Origin: CAJJBL01 sp964519035
Lineage (GTDB): Bacteria; Pseudomonadota; Alphaproteobacteria; Puniceispirillales; Marisalimonadaceae
Length of the DNA: 64,000 nucleotides
NCBI GenBank assembly: GCA_964519035.1
Contig: CAZFKZ010000003.1
Coordinates: 1 to 64,000, forward strand
Reading direction: 5' to 3'
The notes below the pieces were generated by a model. The model saw nothing but the letters and a program-made list of their open reading frames with translations, did not search any database and was not told where the DNA came from. Position numbers and translations under genes: made by a program. Position 1 is the stretch's first letter, and every line of letters starts with the position of its first letter. Below are positions 27,076-38,327 of this stretch, piece after piece.

Positions 27076-28086
27076 ATGAATGAAGTTAATTTGACTACTA
27101 ATATGGATTTTGAAAGCAATAGCTTCCCTAAAGAACTTTCTTTGGAATTAGATAGTATCAAGACTTTTGGCTTCAAAACCAATATGAAGATAGTTGGATT
27201 TAAAGAAAAAACTAAGTTTGTTCCAGAAATTGATGAATCTTATTTATTTGATGAAGTAACAACTAAAGCAATACTTGCTGGTTTTTCATACAATAGAAGA
27301 GTTATGATACAAGGCTATCATGGGACTGGCAAATCCACACATATTGAACAAGTGGCAGCAAGGCTTAATTGGCCATGCGTTCGTGTTAACTTGGACAGCC
27401 ATATAAGTAGATTAGATTTAATTGGTAAAGATGCTATTATTCTTAAAGATGGAAAACAAATAACAGAGTTTAAGGAAGGTGTTCTGCCATGGGCATTACA
27501 AAATCCTGTTGCTATAGTATTTGATGAATACGATGCTGGAAGAGCTGATGTTATGTTTGTAATCCAAAGAGTGCTTGAAGTCGCAGGCAAGCTTACATTA
27601 CTAGATAATAATAGAGTAATTACCCCTCATCAAAATTTCCGACTTTTTGCAACAGCTAATACTGTTGGTTTAGGTGATACAACAGGTTTATATCATGGTA
27701 CCCAACAGATAAATCAAGGTCAAATGGATAGATGGTCTATTGTTTCTACGTTAAATTATTTACCAACCGAAGCTGAAGAAAAAATAGTTATATCTAAAGT
27801 TCCAAATTTTAATAATCAAGAGGGACAAAAAACCATTAAATCTATGGTTGCTCTAGCAGAGTTAACTCGAAATGGATTTATGTCTGGTGATCTTTCAACT
27901 GTCATGTCTCCAAGAACAGTTATAACGTGGGCAGAAAATACTAATATTATAGAAGATATGGATCTAGCTTTTAAACTTACATTCCTAAATAAATGTGATG
28001 AAATGGAAAGGCCAATAGTATCTGAATATTATCAAAGATGTTTTGGTAGAGATTTAATTAATATAATTAATCCCAGTGATGATTAA
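27076..28086 (+). CDS. cobS: Cobaltochelatase-type AAA+ ATPase CobS
   Basis: AAA+ subunit of the aerobic cobaltochelatase (CobNST), related to magnesium-chelatase BchI/ChlI. The family-specific N-terminus is followed by Walker A QGYHGTGKSTHIEQ, then RVNLDSHISRLDLIGKD, Walker B VAIVFDEYDAGRADV and the sensor region LFATANTVG. 336 residues, normal length. A GGAG ribosome site precedes the ATG. cobT follows after 11 nt. CobS and CobT are kept in many alphaproteobacteria that lack the cobalamin pathway, so a chelatase role here is uncertain. Confidence 0.92.
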   Translation: MNEVNLTTNMDFESNSFPKELSLELDSIKTFGFKTNMKIVGFKEKTKFVPEIDESYLFDEVTTKAILAGFSYNRRVMIQGYHGTGKSTHIEQVAARLNWPCVRVNLDSHISRLDLIGKDAIILKDGKQITEFKEGVLPWALQNPVAIVFDEYDAGRADVMFVIQRVLEVAGKLTLLDNNRVITPHQNFRLFATANTVGLGDTTGLYHGTQQINQGQMDRWSIVSTLNYLPTEAEEKIVISKVPNFNNQEGQKTIKSMVALAELTRNGFMSGDLSTVMSPRTVITWAENTNIIEDMDLAFKLTFLNKCDEMERPIVSEYYQRCFGRDLINIINPSDD

Positions 28087-28097
28087 TAAGTATTAAT

Positions 28098-29936
28098 ATG
28101 GATGAAAAGATAAAACACTCTCAATTTCAACTTGCTACTGCTTCAACTTTAAAAGCTATTTCAGGTGAGGTTGCTAATGAAAGAGAAATAAAGTTTTCAG
28201 GGAATACAAGCCAATTATCTTCAAAGGAAATTAGACTTCCTCAGATTATAAAAGACTTAGATAAAGAAATGCTATCTAAAATTAGAGGTGAATCAGATCA
28301 AATCGCCCTAAAGATAAAACATCATGATCCTGTTTTACATTCAAAAACTACTCCTAGCTCTGATCTTTCATCTCAAATTTTCAAAATTGCAGAAGATTGC
28401 CGTATTGAAGCTGTGGGAACTAAAAAACTAGAGGGAACAAAAAATAATTTAAAAAAACTACTCGATAATAAATTTAAAGAAACAATCTTACCTGTTCCCG
28501 GAAGTGATAATAAAGAAGCTTTAGTAAATGCTTTACATCTCGTAATAAGAGAAAAAATAACTGGGTCTAAAGCTCCTGACAATACACTAATTCCTTTAGA
28601 AAAATGGCGCCCTTGGATTAATAGTAGAATTGGTAACTTATTAAATCAATTGTCAGAAAATATAGAAAATCAAGAAATTTTTGGAAAAAAAACTAAAGAA
28701 CTATTAACTGCTTTACAAGCAGAAATAGGTGAACATGATACAAACAATGATGGTGATAGTGAGGATAATAACGAAGATAATAACTCTGACGAAAATGACA
28801 ATGAAGAAAATGATTCTTCTGCTCAAGGTGAATCTGACGATGACCAAGAAGCAGGTCTAGACGGTGGAAGTGATTCCAATGACGATCAAAGTGAAATGGA
28901 AGGAGAAACACAAGATTCTGATATGGAAAGTCAGGATGGAGATGGTGAAGGTGAGTTTGAAGCAAATCCACTAAAAGGACATAACTCTGATAAAAATAAA
29001 GTGAATTACAACTATGAAGTATTTACTTCTAAATATGATGAAATTGTAAATGCTACAGACCTTTGTGAAGAAGATGAATTGATAAGACTAAGAGGTACTT
29101 TAGATAAACAACTTGAAAATATGCAAGGCACTATTGCAAGATTAGCTAATAAACTTCAAAGAAAGTTACAAGCTAGACAAAACAGGTCTTGGAACTTTGA
29201 TCTTGAAGAGGGAATGTTAGATGCATCAAAACTAGCTCGAATTATTACTCAACCCCTATTTCCTCTTTCATATAAGCAAGAAAAAGATATGAAATTTAGA
29301 GATACAATTGTTACTTTACTTATAGATAATTCTGGATCTATGAGAGGTAGACCTATAACAATAGCTGCTATCTGTGCAGATATAATGGCAAGGACTCTTG
29401 AGCGATGCGGAGTAAAGGTTGAGATCCTTGGATTTACCACTAAAGCCTGGAAAGGTGGTCAATCTAGAGAGCAATGGATTAACGATGGGAAACCATCTTA
29501 TCCAGGTAGATTAAATGATCTAAGGCATATTATTTATAAAGCAGCAGACGCACCTTGGCGAAGATCCAAAAATTCCTTAGGCTTAATGCTTAGAGAGGGT
29601 ATTCTTAAAGAGAATATAGACGGCGAGGCATTAATGTGGGCACACGAAAGACTTTTAGGAAGATTAGAAGATAGAAAGATACTCATGGTAATTAGTGATG
29701 GCGCCCCGGTTGACGATACCACTCTATCTTCAAATAGTGGTAACTACCTAGAACAACACTTAAAACAAGTTATTGCTTACATTGAGAGCAAGTCACCCAT
29801 TGAGTTAGTTGCAATTGGCATAGGTCACGATGTTACAAGATATTATAATAAAGCTGTTACTTTAACTGATGCAGAACAACTTGGTGGGGCTTTAACAGAA
29901 CAATTAGCTGATCTTTTCAACGAAGAAGAAAATTAA
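28098..29936 (+). CDS. cobT: Cobaltochelatase-type VWA subunit CobT
   Basis: Partner of CobS, with a von Willebrand A domain at the C-terminus. The MIDAS motif DNSGSM (about residues 411-416) is intact, followed by the typical CADIMARTLERCGVKVEILGF and ISDGAPVDD. The middle (about 210-290) is a long acidic, low-complexity linker rich in D, E, N, S and G, as in all CobT proteins. 612 residues. Its stop overlaps that of rpmB, both using the same TTAA. No cobN or corrin genes are in the window. Confidence 0.92.
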   Translation: MDEKIKHSQFQLATASTLKAISGEVANEREIKFSGNTSQLSSKEIRLPQIIKDLDKEMLSKIRGESDQIALKIKHHDPVLHSKTTPSSDLSSQIFKIAEDCRIEAVGTKKLEGTKNNLKKLLDNKFKETILPVPGSDNKEALVNALHLVIREKITGSKAPDNTLIPLEKWRPWINSRIGNLLNQLSENIENQEIFGKKTKELLTALQAEIGEHDTNNDGDSEDNNEDNNSDENDNEENDSSAQGESDDDQEAGLDGGSDSNDDQSEMEGETQDSDMESQDGDGEGEFEANPLKGHNSDKNKVNYNYEVFTSKYDEIVNATDLCEEDELIRLRGTLDKQLENMQGTIARLANKLQRKLQARQNRSWNFDLEEGMLDASKLARIITQPLFPLSYKQEKDMKFRDTIVTLLIDNSGSMRGRPITIAAICADIMARTLERCGVKVEILGFTTKAWKGGQSREQWINDGKPSYPGRLNDLRHIIYKAADAPWRRSKNSLGLMLREGILKENIDGEALMWAHERLLGRLEDRKILMVISDGAPVDDTTLSSNSGNYLEQHLKQVIAYIESKSPIELVAIGIGHDVTRYYNKAVTLTDAEQLGGALTEQLADLFNEEEN

Positions 29937-30232
29937 ATATTTGAAGACGCTTTTTTATCTGCTTTAATAATTGTTTTTTTAATCACCTGAGCCTCAGGAG
30001 CTAAAACTCTATTACTGGATTTCATTAAATAATTATCTAGGCCACCATTTTTTTCAACAGTTTTTAATGAACGAACGCAAACTTTCATGCTAATGAATTT
30101 GTCTAAAATCTTACTGTACAATTTAACGTTTTGAAGATTAGGCAAAAACTTTCTTCTCGTTCTATTTTTTGCATCACTTACGTTATTGCCACTCATAACA
30201 CTTTTACCAGAAATTTCACAGACTCTAGACAT
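29933..30232 (-). CDS. rpmB: 50S ribosomal protein L28
   Basis: Ribosomal large-subunit protein of 99 residues. The start MSRVCEISGKSVMSGNNVSDAKNRTRRKF is typical; the body shows the SMKVCVRSLKTVEKNGGLDNYL block. It carries a longer C-terminal tail than E. coli L28 (78 residues), as is usual in Alphaproteobacteria. A near-consensus promoter lies upstream at 30261-30289 and an AAGGA ribosome site precedes the ATG. Its place beside cobT is conserved in this class. Confidence 0.96.
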   Translation of the reverse strand: MSRVCEISGKSVMSGNNVSDAKNRTRRKFLPNLQNVKLYSKILDKFISMKVCVRSLKTVEKNGGLDNYLMKSSNRVLAPEAQVIKKTIIKADKKASSNI

Positions 30233-30260
30233 AATCTATCCTTATTAATAATCAAAATTT

Positions 30261-30289
30261 TTTATAGTTTAAAGACATATAAACGTCAA
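30261..30289 (-). promoter_or_regulatory. rpmB promoter (sigma70 type)
   Basis: Minus-strand TTGACG (30284-30289), 17-nt spacer, TATAAA (30261-30266). Transcription would begin near 30254, giving a leader of about 22 nt before the rpmB ATG at 30232. It is one of the best promoter matches in the window. Confidence 0.75.
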
Positions 30290-30317
30290 GCAAAATACCT
30301 TTTATCAATTAACAGAA

Positions 30318-31430
30318 TTAACCAAAACCGTGTTTAGCAATTGTTAAAGCTTCATTGGCATTTTTTGCAAGACCCTTTATCTTAATAAGATCTTTTATTT
30401 TATCACGATACATTAACTTAATAATGCCTTTATTAATCTTATTAGCAATACCTGGGCCTTCATAGGTTATAGATGAATAAAGTTGAACTAAATCGGCTCC
30501 ACATAATATTTTAGCATAAGCTGTGAAGTGATCTGACACACCGCCAACCGCAATTAAATGCAAATTCAATTTATTAGTAACAATAATTTGATTTGCTTGA
30601 GCTAATAAATTTGTAGACTTTAAAAATAAAGGTTCTCCTGACAGACCACCAGATTCGTGAATGTTTTTTGATTTCAAACAAGCTTTTCTTTCAAGAGTTG
30701 TATTAGAGATTATTAGCCCTGAAATATTTTGTGCACTTGATATTTTAATAATATTTTTTAACATATTCAAATCAATATCTGGGGCTATTTTAATAAAAAC
30801 TGGTAACTTTGAATTAGTTAACTTTGAATCAGTTATACCTTTATTAACAGCCTCTATAACTTCTTTTAGAGATTTTGTTTCATGAAAATCTCTTAAATTA
30901 GGCGTATTAGGGGATGATATATTTATAGATATAAAATCTGAAAATTCAGATAATTCCTTTGATAATATTCTATAATCATTAACTCTATTATGACTATCTT
31001 TATTTGGCCCTATATTAATTCCAAGAATAAAATTGCTGCCAATTGGGAAAAGATTTCTATATTTAATCAAATTCTGTTTTGCTGCAACCATACCTATGTT
31101 GTTAAAACCATTTCTGTTAATAATAGCTTTATCCTTAGTTAGCCTAAATACTCTAGGCTTAGGATTGCCATACTGAGGAAGAGGTGTAATTGTTCCAACT
31201 TCACAAAAACCAAAATTAAGAGAATGCAAACTTTTTATAGCCTCTGCATTTTTATCAAAACCAGCAGCTAAACCAATTGGATTAATGAAATTTAGTGATG
31301 AAATACTTGTCGGTATTTTTACATTATTAAATCTCGGGTGTATACCTAGCCTAAAGGCTAACAAACTGACTTTATGAGCAATTTCCGGATCTAATTTACG
31401 TACAAAATAAGTTATAAATTTCCAAATCAT
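30318..31430 (-). CDS. pyrD: Dihydroorotate dehydrogenase (quinone), class 2
   Basis: FMN enzyme of pyrimidine synthesis that passes electrons to ubiquinone. The N-terminal amphipathic extension (residues 1-40) that binds the membrane quinone marks class 2. Conserved parts: NPIGLAAGFDKNAEA, VGTITPLPQYGNPKPRVFRL, NRNGFNNIG, ISINISSPNTPNLR with the class 2 catalytic serine in SPNTPNLR, and GGLSGEPL. 370 residues. It follows lysS on the same strand with 10 nt between, so both may share a transcript. ATG start. Confidence 0.95.
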   Translation of the reverse strand: MIWKFITYFVRKLDPEIAHKVSLLAFRLGIHPRFNNVKIPTSISSLNFINPIGLAAGFDKNAEAIKSLHSLNFGFCEVGTITPLPQYGNPKPRVFRLTKDKAIINRNGFNNIGMVAAKQNLIKYRNLFPIGSNFILGINIGPNKDSHNRVNDYRILSKELSEFSDFISINISSPNTPNLRDFHETKSLKEVIEAVNKGITDSKLTNSKLPVFIKIAPDIDLNMLKNIIKISSAQNISGLIISNTTLERKACLKSKNIHESGGLSGEPLFLKSTNLLAQANQIIVTNKLNLHLIAVGGVSDHFTAYAKILCGADLVQLYSSITYEGPGIANKINKGIIKLMYRDKIKDLIKIKGLAKNANEALTIAKHGFG

Positions 31431-31440
31431 TATGAACCTA

Positions 31441-33039
31441 TTATTTTTCTAAATTACCTTGCAAGACATTTTCTAACAAATTTTTAGTTGCATTAATGCC
31501 ATATAATTTTATAAAACTCCCCATTCTAGGACCTTCAGATTGACCTAAAACAGTTTCATAAAGACCCTTAAACCAGTCACGTAGATTTTCATATTCTAAC
31601 TTCTTACCAATAGAAAATATTATAGATTGAATTTCATCTGATGTAGCACTGTCATTAATATTTGATAAAGCTTCAATTAGCTCTAAAATACCTTTTTGTT
31701 CTTTAGAATTAGGCAATCTGTATTTTTTAGTAGGTGCAATTTTTTCATTATAATAATTAACTGCCAAAGTTATTATAGTGTCTAGTTCTTCATTTCTACT
31801 TAAATCTGGAGCATAAGTTAATATATACCCCCATATTATATCTATATCTTCTGCATGGCACACAGAAGCTAAATTTAACAGTAAAGTAAAAGTAAGAGGG
31901 AAGTCTAAATGGGGAGCCTGACCTCTATGAAGATGCCAAATAGGATTATCAATTTTTTTATCTATTTCTTGTTCATTGAATTTTTTCAGATGAGAAAAAT
32001 ACTCGTCAGTAGTTTTAGGAATAATATCAAAATGAAGTCTTTTTGCTCTTTTTGGATTAGTGTACATAAACAAACTTAAAGACTCTGGCGTACCGTATCT
32101 CAGCCACTCTTCAATGGATAAGCCGTTGCCTTTAGATTTAGAAATTTTTTCACCTTTACTATCAAGAAAAAGTTCATAAGAAAAACCCGAAGGCGGCGAT
32201 TTTCCAAGAACCTTAAGAATTCTACTGGAAAGGACTACACTTTCAGACAAATCTTTGCCCGCCATTTCATAATCCACGCCTAATGCAAACCATCTCATAG
32301 CCCAATCACATTTCCATTGTAGCTTACAAGCCCCTCCTAATATTGACACAGTTATCAGATCTTGAGTATCTGGATCTAAATAAGTAACTGTATAATCATC
32401 TAAATTAAAAGAGGTAATATTTACTTGTAAAACTTTACCTGTATTAGGACATATTGGTAAAAAAGGACTATATGTCTCTTGTCTTTCTTTACCAAGAGTA
32501 GGCATAATTATATTTTTTATCTTTTCATAGTTTTCTAAAATTTTTTTCAGAGCCTGATCAAATTTTCCAGTTTTATAACAGTCAGTTGCTGATATAAATT
32601 CGTAATCAAAAGAAAACTGATCTAAAAACTCTATTAACTTATTATTATTATAAGTTCCAAAACTATTATATTTATTAAATGGATCTGGAACCTGCGTTAA
32701 TGGTTGATCAATATACTTTGCAAGTAGATCTTTATTTGGAACATTTTCTGGTACCTTACGAAAACCATCCATATCATCAGAGAAACATACTAACTTTGTT
32801 GATCTACCAGTTAAAACATTAAAGGCATATTGTACCATATTAGTCCTAGAAACCTCTCCAAAGGTTCCAATATGAGGTAATCCTGAAGGACCATAACCAG
32901 TTTCAAATAAAACTGGGTTATCCTTAGACAGTCCAGCTGAAGAATTTAACCTAACAAGTCTATCCCTTAATGATCTAGCTTCTATAAATGGCCAAGAATT
33001 AGATATTTCTGCTAATTTCTGAATTTCAATATCATTCAC
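31441..33039 (-). CDS. lysS: Lysyl-tRNA synthetase, class I
   Basis: Charges tRNA-Lys with a class I (Rossmann) catalytic domain, unlike the class II enzyme of E. coli. The HIGH-type motif is in GPSGLPHIGTFGEV (about 50-63) and the KMSKS-type motif in KISKSKGNG. 532 residues, normal for the archaeal-type enzyme that many alphaproteobacteria use. A strong terminator separates it from groL upstream. No class II lysS is in the window. Confidence 0.94.
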   Translation of the reverse strand: MNDIEIQKLAEISNSWPFIEARSLRDRLVRLNSSAGLSKDNPVLFETGYGPSGLPHIGTFGEVSRTNMVQYAFNVLTGRSTKLVCFSDDMDGFRKVPENVPNKDLLAKYIDQPLTQVPDPFNKYNSFGTYNNNKLIEFLDQFSFDYEFISATDCYKTGKFDQALKKILENYEKIKNIIMPTLGKERQETYSPFLPICPNTGKVLQVNITSFNLDDYTVTYLDPDTQDLITVSILGGACKLQWKCDWAMRWFALGVDYEMAGKDLSESVVLSSRILKVLGKSPPSGFSYELFLDSKGEKISKSKGNGLSIEEWLRYGTPESLSLFMYTNPKRAKRLHFDIIPKTTDEYFSHLKKFNEQEIDKKIDNPIWHLHRGQAPHLDFPLTFTLLLNLASVCHAEDIDIIWGYILTYAPDLSRNEELDTIITLAVNYYNEKIAPTKKYRLPNSKEQKGILELIEALSNINDSATSDEIQSIIFSIGKKLEYENLRDWFKGLYETVLGQSEGPRMGSFIKLYGINATKNLLENVLQGNLEK

Positions 33040-33116
33040 AATTTTTATCTTTATATAGAATTTATACCATTGCTAACTTAGAAATTATTAACACGCAACT
33101 ATTTAAACAATTTAAT

Positions 33117-33155
33117 AAAAAATACCCTCCTACTTGGAGTAGGAAGGTATTTTTA
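33117..33155 (-). terminator. groESL intrinsic terminator
   Basis: Arms 33121-33133 and 33139-33151 pair over 12 positions with one C-A mismatch around a 5-nt loop (TCCTAC/GTAGGA core). On the minus strand the stem is followed by a run of Ts (the A-run at 33117-33122). T residues also follow on the plus strand. It sits 27 nt past the groL stop and before lysS. Confidence 0.85.
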
Positions 33156-33177
33156 ATATTATTTATGTGAGCAAAGC

Positions 33178-34857
<1,680 letters not shown>

Positions 34858-34905
34858 TTTATCGTCCTTTCAAATTATAATTTTTTTTAAATCTATGAGT
34901 TATAT

Positions 34906-35193
34906 TTAACCCATAATTCCCATAATATCGCTTTCTTTCATGATCAAAAGATCTTGTCCATCAAGCTTAACCTCTGTACCGGACCATTTTCCAAACAGAA
35001 CAACATCACCTTGTTTAACATCCAAAGGTTGAACTTTTCCTGTTTCGTCACGAGCTCCAGAACCTGCTGCAACTATTTTTCCTTGCATTGGCTTTTCTTG
35101 AGCTGAATCTGGAATAATGATTCCACTTGCAGTTTTTTCTTCTGCTTCGAGACGTTCTACAACTACTCGATCGTGAAGTGGCCTAAACTTCAT
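34906..35193 (-). CDS. groS: Co-chaperonin GroES
   Basis: Lid of the GroEL chamber, 95 residues. Starts MKFRPLHDRVVVERLE, has the mobile loop region around TASGIIIPDSAQEKP and the roof/base parts VAAGSGAR and GDVVLFGKWSGTEVK. A strong Shine-Dalgarno (AAGGAG) precedes the ATG. First gene of groESL, with a promoter at 35218-35246. Confidence 0.98.
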   Translation of the reverse strand: MKFRPLHDRVVVERLEAEEKTASGIIIPDSAQEKPMQGKIVAAGSGARDETGKVQPLDVKQGDVVLFGKWSGTEVKLDGQDLLIMKESDIMGIMG

Positions 35194-35217
35194 GCCTTTT
35201 CTCCTTATTTAAATAAA

Positions 35218-35246
35218 GTTAAATTTAAAGACAATAATATTGTCAA
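35218..35246 (-). promoter_or_regulatory. groESL promoter with overlapping palindrome
   Basis: On the minus strand TTGACA (35241-35246), 17 nt, TTTAAC (35218-35223). A palindrome GACAATA-A-TATTGTC (35230-35244) overlaps the -35 and spacer, a plausible operator position. No CIRCE element (TTAGCACTC-N9-GAGTGCTAA) is present. A CTTGAAA sequence at 35277-35283 (minus) could belong to a sigma32-type promoter, but no convincing -10 follows it. Confidence 0.6.
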
Positions 35247-35344
35247 CTGAACTACAAATAGTAAATCGTTTGTCATCTTTCAAGATTAAATAAAAAAAAT
35301 TTTATAATGATTGTTTTTTTATATATTTTAACCATTTATAAATT

Positions 35345-36382
35345 ATGGAAAACAAAATTAAATCTCATGATAATCTAACCCATAATTATGTTCCTAAGTA
35401 CATATCATCATGGCTCATAATTACTATAATTATGGTCATTATGATGATCATAATTGGAGGAATTACCAGGTTAACAGATTCTGGCTTATCTATGGTCGAA
35501 TGGAGACCTCTAATTGGATTTATCCCACCTATGGATGATAATGAGTGGAATAGAATTTTTGGTTTATATATGATTTCTCCAGAATATATTTTTAAGAACA
35601 ATGGAATGAGCTTAACAGATTTTAAAGAAATTTATTTTTGGGAATATTTTCATAGATTGTGGGGACGGCTTATAGGGATAATATTTATAGTTCCTTTCAT
35701 TTATTTTATGATTATAAGATCGATTCCTAAGTTTTTAATTAAAAGAATGATTTTTATTTTTTTTCTTGGAGGTCTTCAAGGCTTAATAGGTTGGTGGATG
35801 GTGAAATCTGGTCTGGTCAATGACCCTACAGTTTCCCAATATCGGTTAACTATTCACCTGTCTAACGCTTTTTTAATCTTATTCCTTTTAACCTGGTCTG
35901 TTCTTGACCTACAAGAAGGATCAGTAAAAATTAAATTAAACTTTAGTTTTTTCATTTTGTTACTTTTATCTATAACAATTATTGCAGGTGCTTTTGTTGC
36001 AGGTATGGATGCAGGTTTAATGTACAATGAATACCCTTTAATGGGGAATAGTTTTATCCCAGAGAATTATGGTGAATATTATCTCCTTGATCCTTTTGAA
36101 AATCCAGCTTCAGCTCAATTTCACCATCGTCATCTAGCTCTATTAACTTTAATATCTATAATTATATTTGCTTTTAAGAATTATAGAATATGTAATGACC
36201 TTAAAATGAGAAAAATTGTTTTATTAATGGGAATTATAGTAACGTTTCAATTTTTATTAGGAATTATAACTTTAATAAATATGGTTCCTGTCCATTTAGG
36301 TGCACTGCACCAGACAGGAGCAATATTATTATTTTTGTTTGTTACTGTCGGAATACACAGAAGATATTTATTAACAGAATAA
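35345..36382 (+). CDS. ctaA: Heme A synthase (CtaA/COX15)
   Basis: Inner-membrane enzyme that oxidises the methyl group of heme O to give heme A for cytochrome c oxidase. 345 residues with eight predicted membrane helices. The family signatures GGITRLTDSGLSMVEWRPL, YFHRLWGRLIG, MVKSGL, AQFHHRHLAL and HLGALHQTGA are present, with the four heme-ligand histidines. It implies an aa3-type oxidase elsewhere. Divergent from groES; its stop abuts that of aspS with no base between. Confidence 0.96.
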   Translation: MENKIKSHDNLTHNYVPKYISSWLIITIIMVIMMIIIGGITRLTDSGLSMVEWRPLIGFIPPMDDNEWNRIFGLYMISPEYIFKNNGMSLTDFKEIYFWEYFHRLWGRLIGIIFIVPFIYFMIIRSIPKFLIKRMIFIFFLGGLQGLIGWWMVKSGLVNDPTVSQYRLTIHLSNAFLILFLLTWSVLDLQEGSVKIKLNFSFFILLLLSITIIAGAFVAGMDAGLMYNEYPLMGNSFIPENYGEYYLLDPFENPASAQFHHRHLALLTLISIIIFAFKNYRICNDLKMRKIVLLMGIIVTFQFLLGIITLINMVPVHLGALHQTGAILLFLFVTVGIHRRYLLTE

Positions 36383-38307
36383 TTAATTCAATTTAATTTT
36401 ATTATCTAATTTTATACCAAGTTCTTTGAGCTGAATCTCATTAATATCACTTGGAGCGTTCATCATTAAATCTTCTGCTTTACCTGTCATAGGAAATAAA
36501 ATTACTTCTCTAATATTAGGCTCATCTGCTAAAAGCATTACAATTCTATCAATACCTGGGGCTATACCACCATGAGGAGGCGCGCCAAACTTAAAAGCAT
36601 TTATTAAACCAGGGAATTTGTTGTCGACAACTTCAGACTTATGGCCTGCAATTTCAAAAGCTTTATACATAATTTCTGGCACATGGTTTCTTATAGCACC
36701 TGATGATAACTCTATTCCATTACATACCAGATCATATTGATAAGCTAATATATCAAGTGGATTTTTATTATTAAGTGCATCCATTCCACCTTGAGGCATA
36801 GAAAAGGGATTGTGTGAAAATTCAATTTTACCAGTACTGTCATCTTTTTCAAACATAGGATAATCAACTATCCAGCAAAATTTAAATACATCTTCTTCAA
36901 TTAAATTTTGATCTTTTGCTATCTTAACTCTAGCTTTACCTGCTAAATTTGCAGCCTCTGTATCATTTGAGCATGCAAAAAATAATGCATCGCCATCTTT
37001 TAAATTAAATAATTTTTTCATATTCATAGAGTCATCTATTCCAAGAGCATTAGCAATAGGACCTTTTGCTGTATTTTCATTGTAAATAATATATCCCATG
37101 CCCGGAGCTCCCTCAGATTGAGCCCAGCTATTCATTCTGTCTGCCACAGATCGAGATCCACATCCTGGTCCAGGAATTGCTCTAACTACCGAACCTTTAT
37201 CTATAGATTTTGCAAATATACTAAATCCTGATCCTTTAAATACACCTGTGACATCTTTAATTTCTATTTCGAACCTTAAATCTGGTTTATCATTCCCATA
37301 TTTTAACATTGAATCTCTATATGTAATCTTAGGAAATAATTTATCGATTTTTTTAGTCGAAAATTTTTCGAAAACTTCTCTAATAACTGGATCAACTGCT
37401 TCAAAAACATCTTCTTGCTCAACATATGACATCTCTAAATCTAATTGATAAAATTCTCCTGGAGACCTATCGGCTCTACTATCTTCATCTCTAAAACAAG
37501 GTGCAATCTGAAAATATTTATCAAAACCAGAAACCATAATAAGTTGTTTGAATTGTTGAGGAGCTTGAGGCAAGGCATAGAATTTACCTTTATTTAATCT
37601 AGAAGGCACTAAAAAATCCCTTGCTCCTTCTGGGCTAGAAGCAGTTAGGATAGGTGTTTGAAATTCAACGAACCCTAATTCTAACATTTTATTTCTAATA
37701 GTCTGTATAACGTTCGATCTTAAGATTATATTTGCATGAGGTCTATTTCTTCTTAAATCAAGGTATCTAAATTTCAATCTAGTTTCTTCACCATAATCTT
37801 CATCAGAATTGACTTGCAATGGTAATGTTTCTGCTTTTGATAGAATATCCAAACCAGATAAGTTAACTTCTATATCACCCGTTGGTAAATTTTTGTTTTT
37901 TGTTTCAATTGACCTCTCAATTACTGTTCCAGTTATTGTTATTACACTTTCAAGAGATATGTTCTCAATAGTTTTAAAATTTTCGTTAGTTGAATCTACT
38001 ACTACTTGAGTTAAACCAAAATGATCTCTTAAATCTATAAATATTAACTGTCCATGATCACGTTTTCTATGAACCCATCCAGATAATCTAACAACCTCAT
38101 TTACATCTTGATGANNNNNNNNNNNNNNNNNNNNNNNNNNNNNNNNNNNNNNNNNNNNNNNNNNNNNNNNNNNNNNNNNNNNNNNNNNNNNNNNNNNNNN
38201 NNNNNNNNNNNNNNACGTTTTCTATGAACCCATCCAGATAATCTAACAACCTCATTTACATCTTGATGATTAAGTTCATGACACTTATGCGTTCTGTATT
38301 TATGCAT
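36383..38307 (-). CDS. aspS: Aspartyl-tRNA synthetase, split by a spurious gap
   Basis: Class II synthetase for tRNA-Asp (probably also tRNA-Asn in this class). Seen: N-terminal OB fold starting MHKYRTHKCHELN (38307), LSGWVHRKRDHG, the motif 2 FRDEDSRADRSPGEF, the GAD insertion and the motif 3 region GIAPGIDRIVMLL. A 100-N run (38115-38214) interrupts it and is flanked by an identical 55-nt duplicate. Removing the Ns and one copy (155 nt) gives 1770 nt, exactly 590 codons, the normal length. So the gene is intact in reality. The piece left of the gap reads as an open frame up to 38114. Confidence 0.95.
38060..38269. other. Assembly gap with duplicated 55-nt flanks
   Basis: Bases 38060-38114 and 38215-38269 are identical, and the 100 Ns at 38115-38214 lie between them. 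This is the mark of two contigs overlapping by 55 nt that were joined as a scaffold rather than merged. No biological repeat need be assumed, because merging restores a perfect aspS frame. Confidence 0.95.
38115..38214. other. Assembly gap (100 N) inside aspS
   Basis: Exactly 100 undetermined bases between two identical 55-nt flanks. See the aspS entry: removing them together with one flank copy restores a normal 590-codon frame. Confidence 0.98.
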
Positions 38308-38327
38308 TTTATAATTTCCTATGATCT

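Noticed and set aside
28693..28971. Histidine-rich frame on the minus strand
   Set aside because: It is the antisense of the acidic low-complexity linker of CobT (Asp codons read as His/Ile in reverse).
38060..38269. 55-nt direct repeat that might suggest a duplication or recombination site
   Set aside because: It flanks a 100-N run and collapsing it gives a perfect aspS frame, so it is an assembly artefact.
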